Source: a virus. Taken from it: 28,417 nucleotides of DNA. Shown here piece after piece: positions 8,180 through 17,700 of the stretch (its first letter is position 1; every line of letters begins with the position of its first letter). The stretch lies in IMG/VR virus record IMGVR_UViG_3300030019_000135, positions 1-28,417 of that record; one strand, written 5' to 3'. The translations under genes were made by a program, and so were the position numbers. The notes below the pieces were generated by a model. It was not told where the DNA came from. It did no database searches and saw only the letters and a program-made list of their open reading frames with translations.

Positions 8180-8761
8180 ATGGCTAAGAAATTTATTGAA
8201 TTAGTACAAATAACAAGACTGTGGACAGATATCAAAGTATTTATGCAATCAGGGGCACCAGCATTAGCTTCCCCCCATGACGGAGATAATATTGTAATTG
8301 GTGACTCAACGGATCTAGAAACAGTCAATGGCATTCCAATTAATAAAACCAAAAGGATATTTCTTATTGATCTGGTCAATTTTATTTTATCGAAACTTAC
8401 TGATATCGCCCCTGTTTTTACTTTCGTGTCAACCGCGACTATAGTAGTTCAGGCGACAAAAACACGAGTTGTTTATTATTGGCCGGCATTGAATATTGGG
8501 TATATCAAACTCTTTTTAGAGGTTGGAACAGCTGGATGGACCGTTAATACCGAGTACACAATAGGTTCTATTGTTAAGCCTACTGGACACACAATACCAA
8601 CGCAACCGCTTAAAGCTACTAGACCATCCGCATATACAGGACTTATAGATGCTTATTTTGTAACGACAACAGCAGGAGCAGATTTAAAAGTCCAACCAAA
8701 GATTATTGCGGCTGGGTCAGCATATAATGTCTATATTGCTGGTGTATTTCAAATAGTTTAG
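8180..8761 (+). CDS. Second tail appendage protein (193 aa), N-terminally related to the preceding one
   Basis: The start follows a TAGGAG that overlaps the previous stop (8168-8173). The first 75 residues parallel the preceding protein: ELVQITRLWTDIKVFM against SLDNLTRAFGKIRIDL, and ETVNGIPINKTKRIFLIDLV against ETINGTASVKKIKRVTFAEL. The C-terminal 115 residues are entirely different and beta-rich (TATIVVQATKTRVVYYWPAL, then GYIKLFLEVG, ending YNVYIAGVFQIV). The likely reading is a common virion-attachment domain carrying two different tips, with this one perhaps a receptor-binding or capping beta-sandwich. Host binding is inferred, not shown. Confidence 0.75.
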   Translation: MAKKFIELVQITRLWTDIKVFMQSGAPALASPHDGDNIVIGDSTDLETVNGIPINKTKRIFLIDLVNFILSKLTDIAPVFTFVSTATIVVQATKTRVVYYWPALNIGYIKLFLEVGTAGWTVNTEYTIGSIVKPTGHTIPTQPLKATRPSAYTGLIDAYFVTTTAGADLKVQPKIIAAGSAYNVYIAGVFQIV

Positions 8762-8774
8762 AAAGGAGATCAAT

Positions 8775-9437
8775 ATGATCACACGAAAAACATTAATTGA
8801 TAAAGTTTATAAACGAACTGGAGGTGTCCTCACCTCAGCATATGGCACACCCAGAGATGGTGGTGCTCGAAAACATGCTGGTGAAGATTGGGACATTGCC
8901 GGAACAGAGTCTCCTAAAGTCTATTCACCATGGAATGGTATTGTTACACACGCCCAGACATCTATGTTGAATGACCGAGGTAGAGAAGTTGAAATCAAAA
9001 TAGGTAAGAAATATTTCTGGTTCCAACATCTCTCTAGTTGTAGTGTAACCGAAGGTCAGCGAATTGCTGCTGGTAAACAATTTGGTGTTCAAGGTGGTTC
9101 CGGTAAAGCACTTGGTTCATATAAATCTCACATGCATTTCGAAGTTTCGAATTATCCTATGGGAGATCCAAGACGAATTGCGCTCAATCCAGTGTACGGC
9201 CTTTATCTAACATTTATCCCACCTAAGTATCCCACAAAAAAAGTTATTGTTTCTGATCTACATATACGTCAAGGCCATAGTGTCAAAGGCAAAGCCCTTG
9301 GTTATATAGACCTCGGCCCCATAGAAATCTTTGAGCAGTATGTCCAAGATGGTTATGTCTGGGGACGAATTGACTGGGTGTTAGATCAGTGGATAGCCCT
9401 CAGATCAACTGATGGTAAAAAAGTTTACGCAAAATAA
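8775..9437 (+). CDS. Endolysin: M23 zinc metallopeptidase with C-terminal SH3-like domain
   Basis: This 220-aa peptidoglycan hydrolase would cut the peptide bridges of the cell wall at lysis. The M23 signature is complete: H34 and D38 in KHAGEDWD, H85 in FQHLSS, and H119-x-H121 in SHMHFEV. H34, D38 and H121 would hold the zinc, and H85 and H119 are catalytic. Residues about 157-220 (VSDLHIRQGHSVKGKALG, then GYVWGRID, then WIALR) read as a bacterial SH3-like wall-binding domain. No signal peptide is seen, so export would depend on the holin encoded 11 bases downstream. A strong AAAGGAG lies at 8763-8769. A virion-associated lysin is the alternative, but the adjacent holin favours endolysin. 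Confidence 0.9.
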   Translation: MITRKTLIDKVYKRTGGVLTSAYGTPRDGGARKHAGEDWDIAGTESPKVYSPWNGIVTHAQTSMLNDRGREVEIKIGKKYFWFQHLSSCSVTEGQRIAAGKQFGVQGGSGKALGSYKSHMHFEVSNYPMGDPRRIALNPVYGLYLTFIPPKYPTKKVIVSDLHIRQGHSVKGKALGYIDLGPIEIFEQYVQDGYVWGRIDWVLDQWIALRSTDGKKVYAK

Positions 9438-9448
9438 GGAGGTCTATT

Positions 9449-9655
9449 ATGAAAGAATCAACTAAAATTAACTGGTTAAAAAAATTTAAGTCATGGCCAC
9501 TATGGGCTGCCATCGCATCCTTCGTTGCTTTGATCGTTCAACAGTTTTGGGGTTTTGATATTGGTGACCAGCTCAATGATATCCTAACATCACTGTTTGG
9601 AATTTTGATCCTATTAGGTATCGTCAATAATCCCAATAGCCGGGGTACAATCTAA
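9449..9655 (+). CDS. Holin, phi LC3 family-like
   Basis: This 68-aa membrane protein would form the inner-membrane lesion that releases the endolysin. A short basic N-terminus with INW precedes two hydrophobic spans, WPLWAAIASFVALIVQQFWG (residues about 17-36) and NDILTSLFGILILLGIV (about 43-59). The end NNPNSRGT corresponds to the 'DPTTkG' ending of phi LC3-type holins, and the length is typical (70-85 aa). TAAGGAGG overlaps the stop of the endolysin gene, giving tight coupling of the two lysis genes. Two spans suggest a class II topology. Confidence 0.88.
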   Translation: MKESTKINWLKKFKSWPLWAAIASFVALIVQQFWGFDIGDQLNDILTSLFGILILLGIVNNPNSRGTI

Positions 9656-9676
9656 GCATCAATGGAGGGCAGAGAT

Positions 9677-10090
9677 ATGGAACCAACAACACTAGACGTC
9701 ACTCAAATAGGTCAAATTATTATATCTGTTGTTGTCGCACTTACAGGATTCTTCGGATCAATACTTTTACTTATTAAATATAGTAAGAGGATGAAACTTG
9801 CACTTATACGTTGGTTCCATCTTGGGTGCCGAAACGATAGTACAATGTGTGTTATCCTAGGTAACTCAATTATACATCGTTGCGAGATTGCTCAGATAAA
9901 CCGTTGTCTACCAGAACAAGAACGTGAATGGTTAATTAAATTAATGCACGAATACCAAGAAGTTCGAAGATGGAATGGTGTAGTTAAAGATCGATATGAC
10001 AGAACCATTGATCTACCATTAGAGCCCACCTACGAAGAAACTCAAAATCGTTTAAATGATGAAGCCGATTACGGCCGACATATCACATAA
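9677..10090 (+). CDS. Single-span membrane protein next to the holin (unknown, 137 aa)
   Basis: The start at 9677 is chosen because GGAGGG (9664-9669) is correctly spaced for it; an in-frame ATG at 9662 overlaps that site. Residues about 11-34 form one strong transmembrane segment (IIISVVVALTGFFGSILLLI), followed by a basic stretch (KYSKRMKLALIRW), which by the positive-inside rule puts the C-terminal domain in the cytoplasm. The cytoplasmic part has four cysteines and an amphipathic helix EQEREWLIKLMHEYQEVRRW. Its place after the holin suggests a lysis regulator (antiholin or accessory holin), but the family is not recognised. Confidence 0.75.
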   Translation: MEPTTLDVTQIGQIIISVVVALTGFFGSILLLIKYSKRMKLALIRWFHLGCRNDSTMCVILGNSIIHRCEIAQINRCLPEQEREWLIKLMHEYQEVRRWNGVVKDRYDRTIDLPLEPTYEETQNRLNDEADYGRHIT

Positions 10091-10100
10091 GGAGATCGAT

Positions 10101-10706
10101 ATGGCAATTAGTATAGAAATCGGAAACGTATATCATGATGGATTGTATACTCGATTGATTGGGTTAACGCCTAATCCTAAAACGATTCATACATTTCGTT
10201 GGTATTATCGTATTCACGGAACAGAATCTTGGATATTCTTTTCTGATAGTTTAACGACATTGCCTATTGGATCCCTCGCTATTACTACGAAGTGGTTTAA
10301 TAGCCGACCACATTTAAAACCAAATACACATTACGATATTCTATGTTCCCTTAATTTCTCAAATGGGGCAGAACATCAACTGTATACTACAAATGTATGG
10401 ACTAATGATTATGCTTTTGAGATAGTTAAGATCGGAACAATTCCCACTAAGTTCAGATTCGACCCAAAACGAAGTATAGCCAATGGCACAAAATTATACT
10501 TCTTCCGAGCACCTGATGCGCAAGTACGAAGTACATTGGGCGCAGATGCCTGGGTTTATATGGGTGAACGAACATGGAACTCAGCTAAATCAGATACTGC
10601 TCAATTCATTTTCAGTACTGAAGAGGCTTACACCAAATATGATTTTAAAATAATATTCGTTAACTCTTCAAATCATATTATAGATATCGTTTTTATGGAG
10701 GATTAA
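10101..10706 (+). CDS. Unknown beta-rich protein, possibly a virion surface protein (201 aa)
   Basis: The start at 10101 is set by AAGGAGA (10089-10095), which overlaps the preceding stop; the in-frame ATG at 10056 lies inside the previous gene without a site. The protein is mostly predicted beta strands. Residues 1-100 (THTFRWYYRI-like core: IHTFRWYYRIHGTESWIFF, then HLKPNTHYDILCSLNFSNG) have the spacing of a fibronectin type III or Ig-like sandwich, with 'L.pnT.Y.i' as the typical FnIII phrase. The second half looks like another beta domain. There is no signal or membrane segment. It lies after the lysis genes and before the ejection proteins. A surface or appendage role is an inference. 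Confidence 0.75.
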   Translation: MAISIEIGNVYHDGLYTRLIGLTPNPKTIHTFRWYYRIHGTESWIFFSDSLTTLPIGSLAITTKWFNSRPHLKPNTHYDILCSLNFSNGAEHQLYTTNVWTNDYAFEIVKIGTIPTKFRFDPKRSIANGTKLYFFRAPDAQVRSTLGADAWVYMGERTWNSAKSDTAQFIFSTEEAYTKYDFKIIFVNSSNHIIDIVFMED

Positions 10707-10710
10707 GAAC

Positions 10711-10746
10711 TTGCAATTAAATTACAATATTGATACAATATCAATA
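10711..10746 (+). promoter_or_regulatory. Candidate promoter with overlapping inverted repeat before the internal virion genes
   Basis: In the 53-base gap after the previous gene, TTGCAA (10711-10716), a 17-base spacer and TACAAT (10734-10739) form a good sigma-70-type promoter. TG at 10731-10732 adds an extended -10. The -10 lies inside a perfect 8-bp inverted repeat, TATTGATA-CAA-TATCAATA (10728-10746), which could be an operator or an RNA hairpin at the transcript start. GAGGAGG follows at about 10747-10753. The AT-rich context makes chance matches possible. Confidence 0.4.
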
Positions 10747-10759
10747 GAGGAGGTCTGAT

Positions 10760-11734
10760 ATGACATACACTGGCGTTAATGATGCATTCGCCAACCTTTA
10801 CAAAAACTCCAGCAAAGGAGTCAATGTAAACCAAGGACGAAATGCAGTTGCGAAAGCGGCACAAGCTCCCAAAATAGATACGAGCAATCCGATGGGATTC
10901 TTAACAAGTCGTGCAGACATTAAGACACTATTGGATCAAGCAACCAATGACGCTTTTAAAATACAAAGACGCCAGGGTTTGCAAGACCAAGCACGAGTTG
11001 AGAACTCACTGATTGGCGATCGTAATGCGATTGTTGGAGGTATGCGAAATACCCTAGCAGGTAACGTACAAAACGGTGCAACTGAAGGTGCGGCAAATGC
11101 TACAGCATTACAAGCAGCTCTTGGTTTGGGAATGCAACAAGACAATAATCTAAATGCTGGTTTGCAGAACCTACAAAATATCGCCTTGCAAGAACAAGCA
11201 GCTAGATCATTAAATGGTTCAACAGCCATTACTACATCTAACGCGGCCAAAGGCCAGCAATCCACCTTAGCCGGGGAGAAGTATGCATCTGATGCAACTT
11301 ATGCTTCGACAGGTTTACAGGCCTTAGCCAGCCTATTCTGGCCCGGATACGATGGTTCAAAAGCAGGTGGCTCTGGTAACTCTGGTAGTGGCGGTTCCGG
11401 GTCTGGATCCAGTGGTACTAAAACAGGTACTAAGGTTACAACTAAACCTGTTAACAACACTAAACCAGGTAAGTCTGCAACACAAATTGCTGCTGAAAAA
11501 AAGGCAGCCGCAACTAAAGCAGCTAAAGCCAAGGCAGATGCTAAGGCCAAAGCAGATAAAGCAGCAAAGGCAGCTAAAGAAAAAGCAAGACTTAGACATA
11601 TCTCTGATACTACATCCGGTACATCTGGTGGTGGTATGGCAGGTGGCAAAGGCGGCGCTTGGAGTAAATCCAAGTCCGATGCTAAAAAAGCAGCCGAAGC
11701 TAAAGTAGCCGCAGCACTTAATCGTAGAAGGTAA
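10760..11734 (+). CDS. Internal (ejected) virion protein candidate, Ala/Gln-rich with Gly-Ser and Lys-Ala tail (324 aa)
   Basis: A strong GAGGAGG precedes the ATG. Residues about 1-195 are helical and rich in Ala, Gln and Asn (QAALGLGMQQDNNLNAGLQ), with no membrane segment. Residues about 205-220 are a Gly/Ser linker (GGSGNSGSGGSGSGSSG). Residues about 235-275 are Lys/Ala repeats (KAAATKAAKAKADAKAKADK) of the kind seen in histone H1-like and TolA-like tails. The end is Gly-rich (GGGMAGGKGG) and then basic. It lies four bases before the giant gene. Small internal proteins of this Ala/Gln-rich type are encoded beside the large ejection proteins of short-tailed phages. DNA binding by the basic tail is plausible. 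The identity is inferred. Confidence 0.7.
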   Translation: MTYTGVNDAFANLYKNSSKGVNVNQGRNAVAKAAQAPKIDTSNPMGFLTSRADIKTLLDQATNDAFKIQRRQGLQDQARVENSLIGDRNAIVGGMRNTLAGNVQNGATEGAANATALQAALGLGMQQDNNLNAGLQNLQNIALQEQAARSLNGSTAITTSNAAKGQQSTLAGEKYASDATYASTGLQALASLFWPGYDGSKAGGSGNSGSGGSGSGSSGTKTGTKVTTKPVNNTKPGKSATQIAAEKKAAATKAAKAKADAKAKADKAAKAAKEKARLRHISDTTSGTSGGGMAGGKGGAWSKSKSDAKKAAEAKVAAALNRRR

Positions 11735-11738
11735 CTAT

Positions 11739-14700
11739 ATGACAGCACGAGGCAGATTTCATTTTACAACGTATGGTAAACACGGGACGGATACACCAAC
11801 ACCACGTCCTGTGTTGCCTTATGTCCCTAAGCCACAAGCACCAACTGCTTATGGTACAGCGTTAAAAAGCTTACGTTATAATGGAAATGTTCCTGTTGCA
11901 ACACCAGTACCGCTGCCTAAACAATTAGTACGGCCACCTGTTACAGCTAATACCTTATCATTAAGATATAATGGTGTAGTACCCGCATACCTTCAAGTAC
12001 CACAAAAATTAGTTGCAATGTCAACCGATATGAAAGATGGGTTTATACCCAATCCAGAATTATACGGTATTACACATAATGCTGATTTGATATACGACCT
12101 CAAAGGAAATCCGTCTCTTAAACTAAAACAGGATTCAGATACTGTTCAAGCATTCTTCAAGGACTACCTGGGGCAAATGTCCGATACCGAAGCAAGTGCT
12201 ATGACCAGTAAATTATTTGAGTCTGCCAGTAGATATGATTCCGTATCTAAAACATTCAAGAAAACTAAAGTAATGAAAATGAACCCAGACATCCCACCAG
12301 AATACTTGGATGCCTGGAATTATATTGCCTATGTTGATAAAGCGAAATCATATCAAAAAGATGTTGCTGCTAAGACATATATAGACAGAGCTAATTCCTT
12401 TTCAGATTATAATGACCCAGATCAAATAAACTCTGCAGCAGACGTAGTAAGACATACTTGGAATGACGTTACACAAAAAGGAGACTTACTAAGTGGATTT
12501 AAAAATTATTGGTCGTACGCAAAAAATGTATACCTAGACCCAATAGCGAATAAATCCGCAATGGCCTTTGGGATAAATGCCCTTATAGACTTTGGTGAAA
12601 CCTTGGATGCAATTACATTTGCCAAACCAGTTCGTGCGGCATTATTGCCGTATGAAGAATTATCTAATCCTAAGTCAAGGAATTATTTTCAATCTTCTCT
12701 GAGTCCATCAGAGCAATCACGATTACTTTCAGCTTACGATGTCGAAGGTCTCCTTACGAACACGCATGGCTCACATACATTAGGCACAAATACAAAAGCC
12801 AGACGGGATGCGGAGACTATACTTCGCATGAAATCTGATGGCGTATACGATGATTATCTCAGATATACTAAAGAGCTTGAAGAACATAAACAAGAATTAG
12901 ATAAAAAACTTGGTGGTCGATTCTTTAAAGGTATTACCAATGGAGACAACTATAGTGCCAATACAGGTATCGGTGCTAAAGATGTCTTCATGGAAATGGT
13001 AATGGATCCTACACTGTTTGCTTCTGGTCTTGGGGGAGCCACTAAAACCACAATCAAAGGCGCCGTTAAACTAAATACGATGACTGTAGTTGAACGGTTA
13101 ATTGATGCAGGAGCATTATCAGAAAGTAAAAAAGTTGCAAACTTTTATACAAAACAAATTAATCAGATCGTTAAAAAATTAGGACCTGAGTTAATGAGTG
13201 CTTCTCCGGAAAGACTAAAAGAAGTTATAGGTTCCACCGTGAAACGATGGGATTCCAAAGCAGTAGGTGTAGTTAAGACACACCCATCTGGTGCAAGTAT
13301 GTCAGATGTTGTTGAAAAAGAATTGATCAATCATTTCTCCGCATTGAGAAATGATAAGGCATATGCTGTTTTCCAAGCCGCGAAATTTATGACAGATGCA
13401 TCTGATAAGATTAACTCGGCCGGTATAAAAACAGTATTTGCCGTTCCGTATCTCACATACAAAGGTGTGAAATGGGGAACAAAGAAAATGGAGTTCATAA
13501 AAAATGCCACCTTCAAACCTATACTTGATAAGTACAAATTTAAAGATGGTACTAAAGGTACTTCGATTACACATTTCTATGATATATACAATGACTTTAA
13601 AGATGTTTCATCTGTTGTAACTAGTCGTGTTGATACACTGACTGATTTTGTTAATTCAAAAATTAGTAAAATGATGTTAGACGGTATGAAGATAGATGCT
13701 GCAAAGGTTACTCAGAAATTATCAGAAGCTGTAGTAACAAACAAAAATGATGCTAATGCTATGAAACAAGCTGTAGATAAAGTCATTGCAGATACAACCG
13801 AAGGTCGATATAAGACCATTGAGGAATATCGATCTTACTTAGAAAATCTGACAAACGATATGAATGGTCTGGTCCCAGAATTTACATTATTGCATAAAGG
13901 CACACAACAGGTTGAAGAAGCGATTGGTGCAACTTTAAATATTAGTCATCTCGAAGAGATGAAACGTGCAAACGATATTCTACAAGGTGCATTTAAACAA
14001 GGTTTGAAAGTCCCTGAAGAGAATCCAGAAAAAATCTTCATCAAAGAATGTTTTGATAAAGTAGACATTACAAACATTGCTGAGATTCTTACTGAGATTG
14101 CAACGCACTCAGATCGTAGTTATACTGCAGAAATGTTATACAAAGTATCAGATCAATTGAAAGAAGATTCAATTGGTCTATTTACTGATTTTAAAACATC
14201 ACCAATAGAAGTCGGATCTAGTATTGAAGAATATAGTCGAGCTCACATATCTGTCAAAAGTCAACTTACACAAATGGACGCATTGTTGAAAAAACAATAC
14301 GGCCCAGATATGACTATTCGAAAGTATGTTGCTCTATGGGATCAGATAAATCTACCCGCAACAAATCCGTTACTTAAAAATATATTAGAAGATATCGCGC
14401 CACACTTTATGAGAATAAAGCAAATGTTGGCGTTATATGATGGTTTACTATCCACAATTAAACTATTAAAGTCCGTTGCCAGGACAGCGAAAATAACAGG
14501 TAAAGCTTCTCAAGATATGTATGCGACTAGACAAATGTTAAATAAACGTATTCGGAGTATCGCAACTTCGGATCCGAATTTTAATTTATCCAAATACTTT
14601 GACAACAAATCACCAGATGATATTGTTGCAAAGTTAACAGATAAACCTAGATCTTTGACGAGTCCTAGACAACACTTGTATTTAACTGAATCCGATGAAA

Positions 14701-17700
14701 AGTTAAAACTTAGATTCAAAAATAAAGAATTACAAGTTATTAAAAAGAATCGAAGACAGGTTATCAAAGACACCAAAGTGATGTTAGCTAAACTTCGAGA
14801 AGTTACACAAGGTTCCGGTAACGAAGCTTTGTTACACTATCTCGATAAAGTCGAAGAAATCTTTGCAAGCAATCTACCCGATCGTAAGTTATTGCAAACA
14901 ATGAACTCGCTATTCAAATCTGCTAAAGATGGATTTGGGTATATCACACCACACAACAAAGTTGTATATAAAGCTCAAACAGAAGTTGAACAGTTTGCTC
15001 AGAAGACCTATCATAGTTTTATTGATACTGTGCTAAACCTGGGTGTTACTGTACGAGATCCTCAAAAATATGTCGATAAGATATATAATAAGGAATCTAA
15101 AATTTCTAGTTTGGACTTGAAGAATCAAGCCAAAAAAGAAGTTGTTGAGATTACAGATGAAGCGATAAACACTTATGGTGAATTATTAGCTAATAATAAA
15201 AAATATAATAAACGTACTTTCATTCGTAAGTTTTTCATTAAACCTACGAATGATAGTATTGATTTACTTATCCATAACGTTGAACTTCAAAAGGATTTAA
15301 CTGTCAATGCTACAATGCACATCCACTTAGATTATGTTATTGAACAGTTATCTGCAATCAAGGAAAACATTGATGATCTTTTTCATCCCATTGAAGGTAT
15401 GAAAGAATTAAACGCTTTAGAGTTATATAAGTCAGTTATTAGAGAAGTTACCAAAATCGAAGAACTTGTCGAGATGGGGCATACCCTCGAAAAAGAAATT
15501 AAAGATGAAGAAACTATAGTTTCTAAAATAAATATTGAAGGACGTTCAGCATTTGAGATCCGAGATCTTAAAGAGAATGGAGTTGTCTACACAGACGGTC
15601 GTAAAGCGATTGAAAAAGATAATTTACATTATCAATCTGAATATACTCCCAGTCACTCATTACCTCTACGAGAAACTGCTAAACCATTACGAGATGTATT
15701 CGATGACTCGCCTATATATAAAGTAATAGATACTTTTAAAAAGATGAGTGTCCCTACCGCCCAAGACAAAGATCTATTAGACTTTGGTATGGGTGGTACA
15801 TGGATGCGTTTCAAAGGATTGAATTTCCAAACTGCTAAAAGTTTTATCTTTGGCAAAGAAATGGTCAATCTAGTTAATGATGCTGTGCTAGGTACAGGTC
15901 CCATTGCTAAGCGATTTAAAGAGATCGACTCTGCAAAGGCTGCTGTCCCTTCCAGTGATACCCAAATAAATCAATTTATCGTTGCAAAGACTGTAGAGGA
16001 ACAATTAGCACGAGTGCAGCATTATCACAGATTAGCAGACGCACTTCAAGAAATCACAGGTACTGAAGAATTTGCTTATGACATATTAGATGTCATGGGT
16101 TCCTATTATCATATGGACTCGACTTATTTTCGTAATCCCATTGGCACAATGATGAATGAATTAGTTAATAAATTAAAACTAAAATTATATGCTGAACATA
16201 ATGTTACAAGTTTATCTTTAGATAATTTCAGACAAATGTTATTTGATAAAGATAGTGAATTTTGGTCTGCATTTAAACCAGACGATTATGAACAATGCAA
16301 AGGTCTTATTGATAAACTAATTGAATCCGGGCACGTTAGTCCTTTACAGGATGTCCGACTACAAGAATTTATGATTCGTGTCAGAGGTGCTAACGGAGCA
16401 GATGGCAAAGCCGTATTCCAATTAGGCAATCTTCAGACTGCCAAATATGATGCATTAGTTGCTGATGGTAAAACAGTCTATGTCTCAGATATAGAGACAT
16501 CAACATTAAATGCTAATATTGGTATGGTTACTTCTGTTGCATACAAAAAATGGGTGCCACTTGAAAGTGATGCCCTGAGTCTAAAAGAGGTTTTAGAACA
16601 TTGTATGAGAAATGAAGATATATACGAAAGACGTGTTAAATTAGATAGACGTTTAGAAACATCATATCCTAATGCAAATGCTATCGAAATGTATCCTGGT
16701 CAGAATAGATCTGAACGTTCCGGAAATTGGAAAGAATTGCATACAACTGCAGATCGTCAAGATGTTTTTGAAGAAAAAGATTTACTTGAGGAAGTGTGGA
16801 ATAAAACAGGTATGCCCACCAATTCCGATAATGTTTATTGGGTACACCACAACATGAATAACTTTGATGCTGCATTTTTTAATAAAAGATTGCGAGCAGC
16901 ATCTGACTTAGAAGGTTCTGGTTCTTCATTATCCCTTAAACATGTTATGAACTCTCTGGAAGAAATGAAGCCTGAAGGTGCTCGTATTGATACAGATGTA
17001 GAAGCTAAAATTGCAGAAGCAATTGCTGAATTTGCAGGGAACATCTCTGGGAACATGACACTATTTGAACATAATGATTTCATTAATAATCTTCGAAAGT
17101 TATTCCCAGAATATGAATCAAGACTCGCTGATCCAGAATCAGAATTAGGTACAACACTTACACCAATTTTTGACTCGATCAATAATCTACAAACGCTTTC
17201 AAATGCAATGCATGATGCTAACAAATTAATGCGTTGTACTTTAACATTAGAACCTCGTTCATTGAAAATCAAAGATTTTCCTAATGAGTTTCTTATGAAG
17301 TATTTCACTCCTGCAGAGTTAAATGATTATGCTATTAATGTGGCTAATAATCCTGTAGCCAATAAGGTTTATTTGGAAAACAAATGGAATAAGGTATTTC
17401 AAGATAGATATATGGAAGACGCATTAAAAAATGCAGATTTTGCTGATGAAGAGATTATACGAATCATGTCTGAGAATCCTAATACGATGCGTTGGATTCA
17501 ACTTACTTTAGGACATAAACAAATGGGTTACGCCAAAGAACTTGAATGGAGTAAAGTTGCGCAGCAATTTGATATTACAGATTTAAAGCTCAGTCTTGAA
17601 GGTATATACATTCTTAAAACTTTACTTCGTAAAATCTCAACTGAGACTGACTATAAGATTAAAAGTATTGAGTGTCTTAGACCTTATCGTCGATCTTTAT

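Noticed and set aside
11352-11708. Forward open frame in another phase rich in Lys/Gln/Leu
   Set aside because: It is produced by the low-complexity repeats of the real gene and has no independent start signal.
11299-11748. Long antisense open frame opposite the 324-aa protein
   Set aside because: Its Leu/Ala/Pro-rich product is the mirror of the Lys-Ala and Gly-Ser repeats; it has no ribosome binding site and overlaps a well-supported gene.
16835-17308. 157-aa reverse open frame inside the giant gene
   Set aside because: No start signal, Ser-rich composition and full overlap with the exonuclease-like module show it to be a shadow frame.
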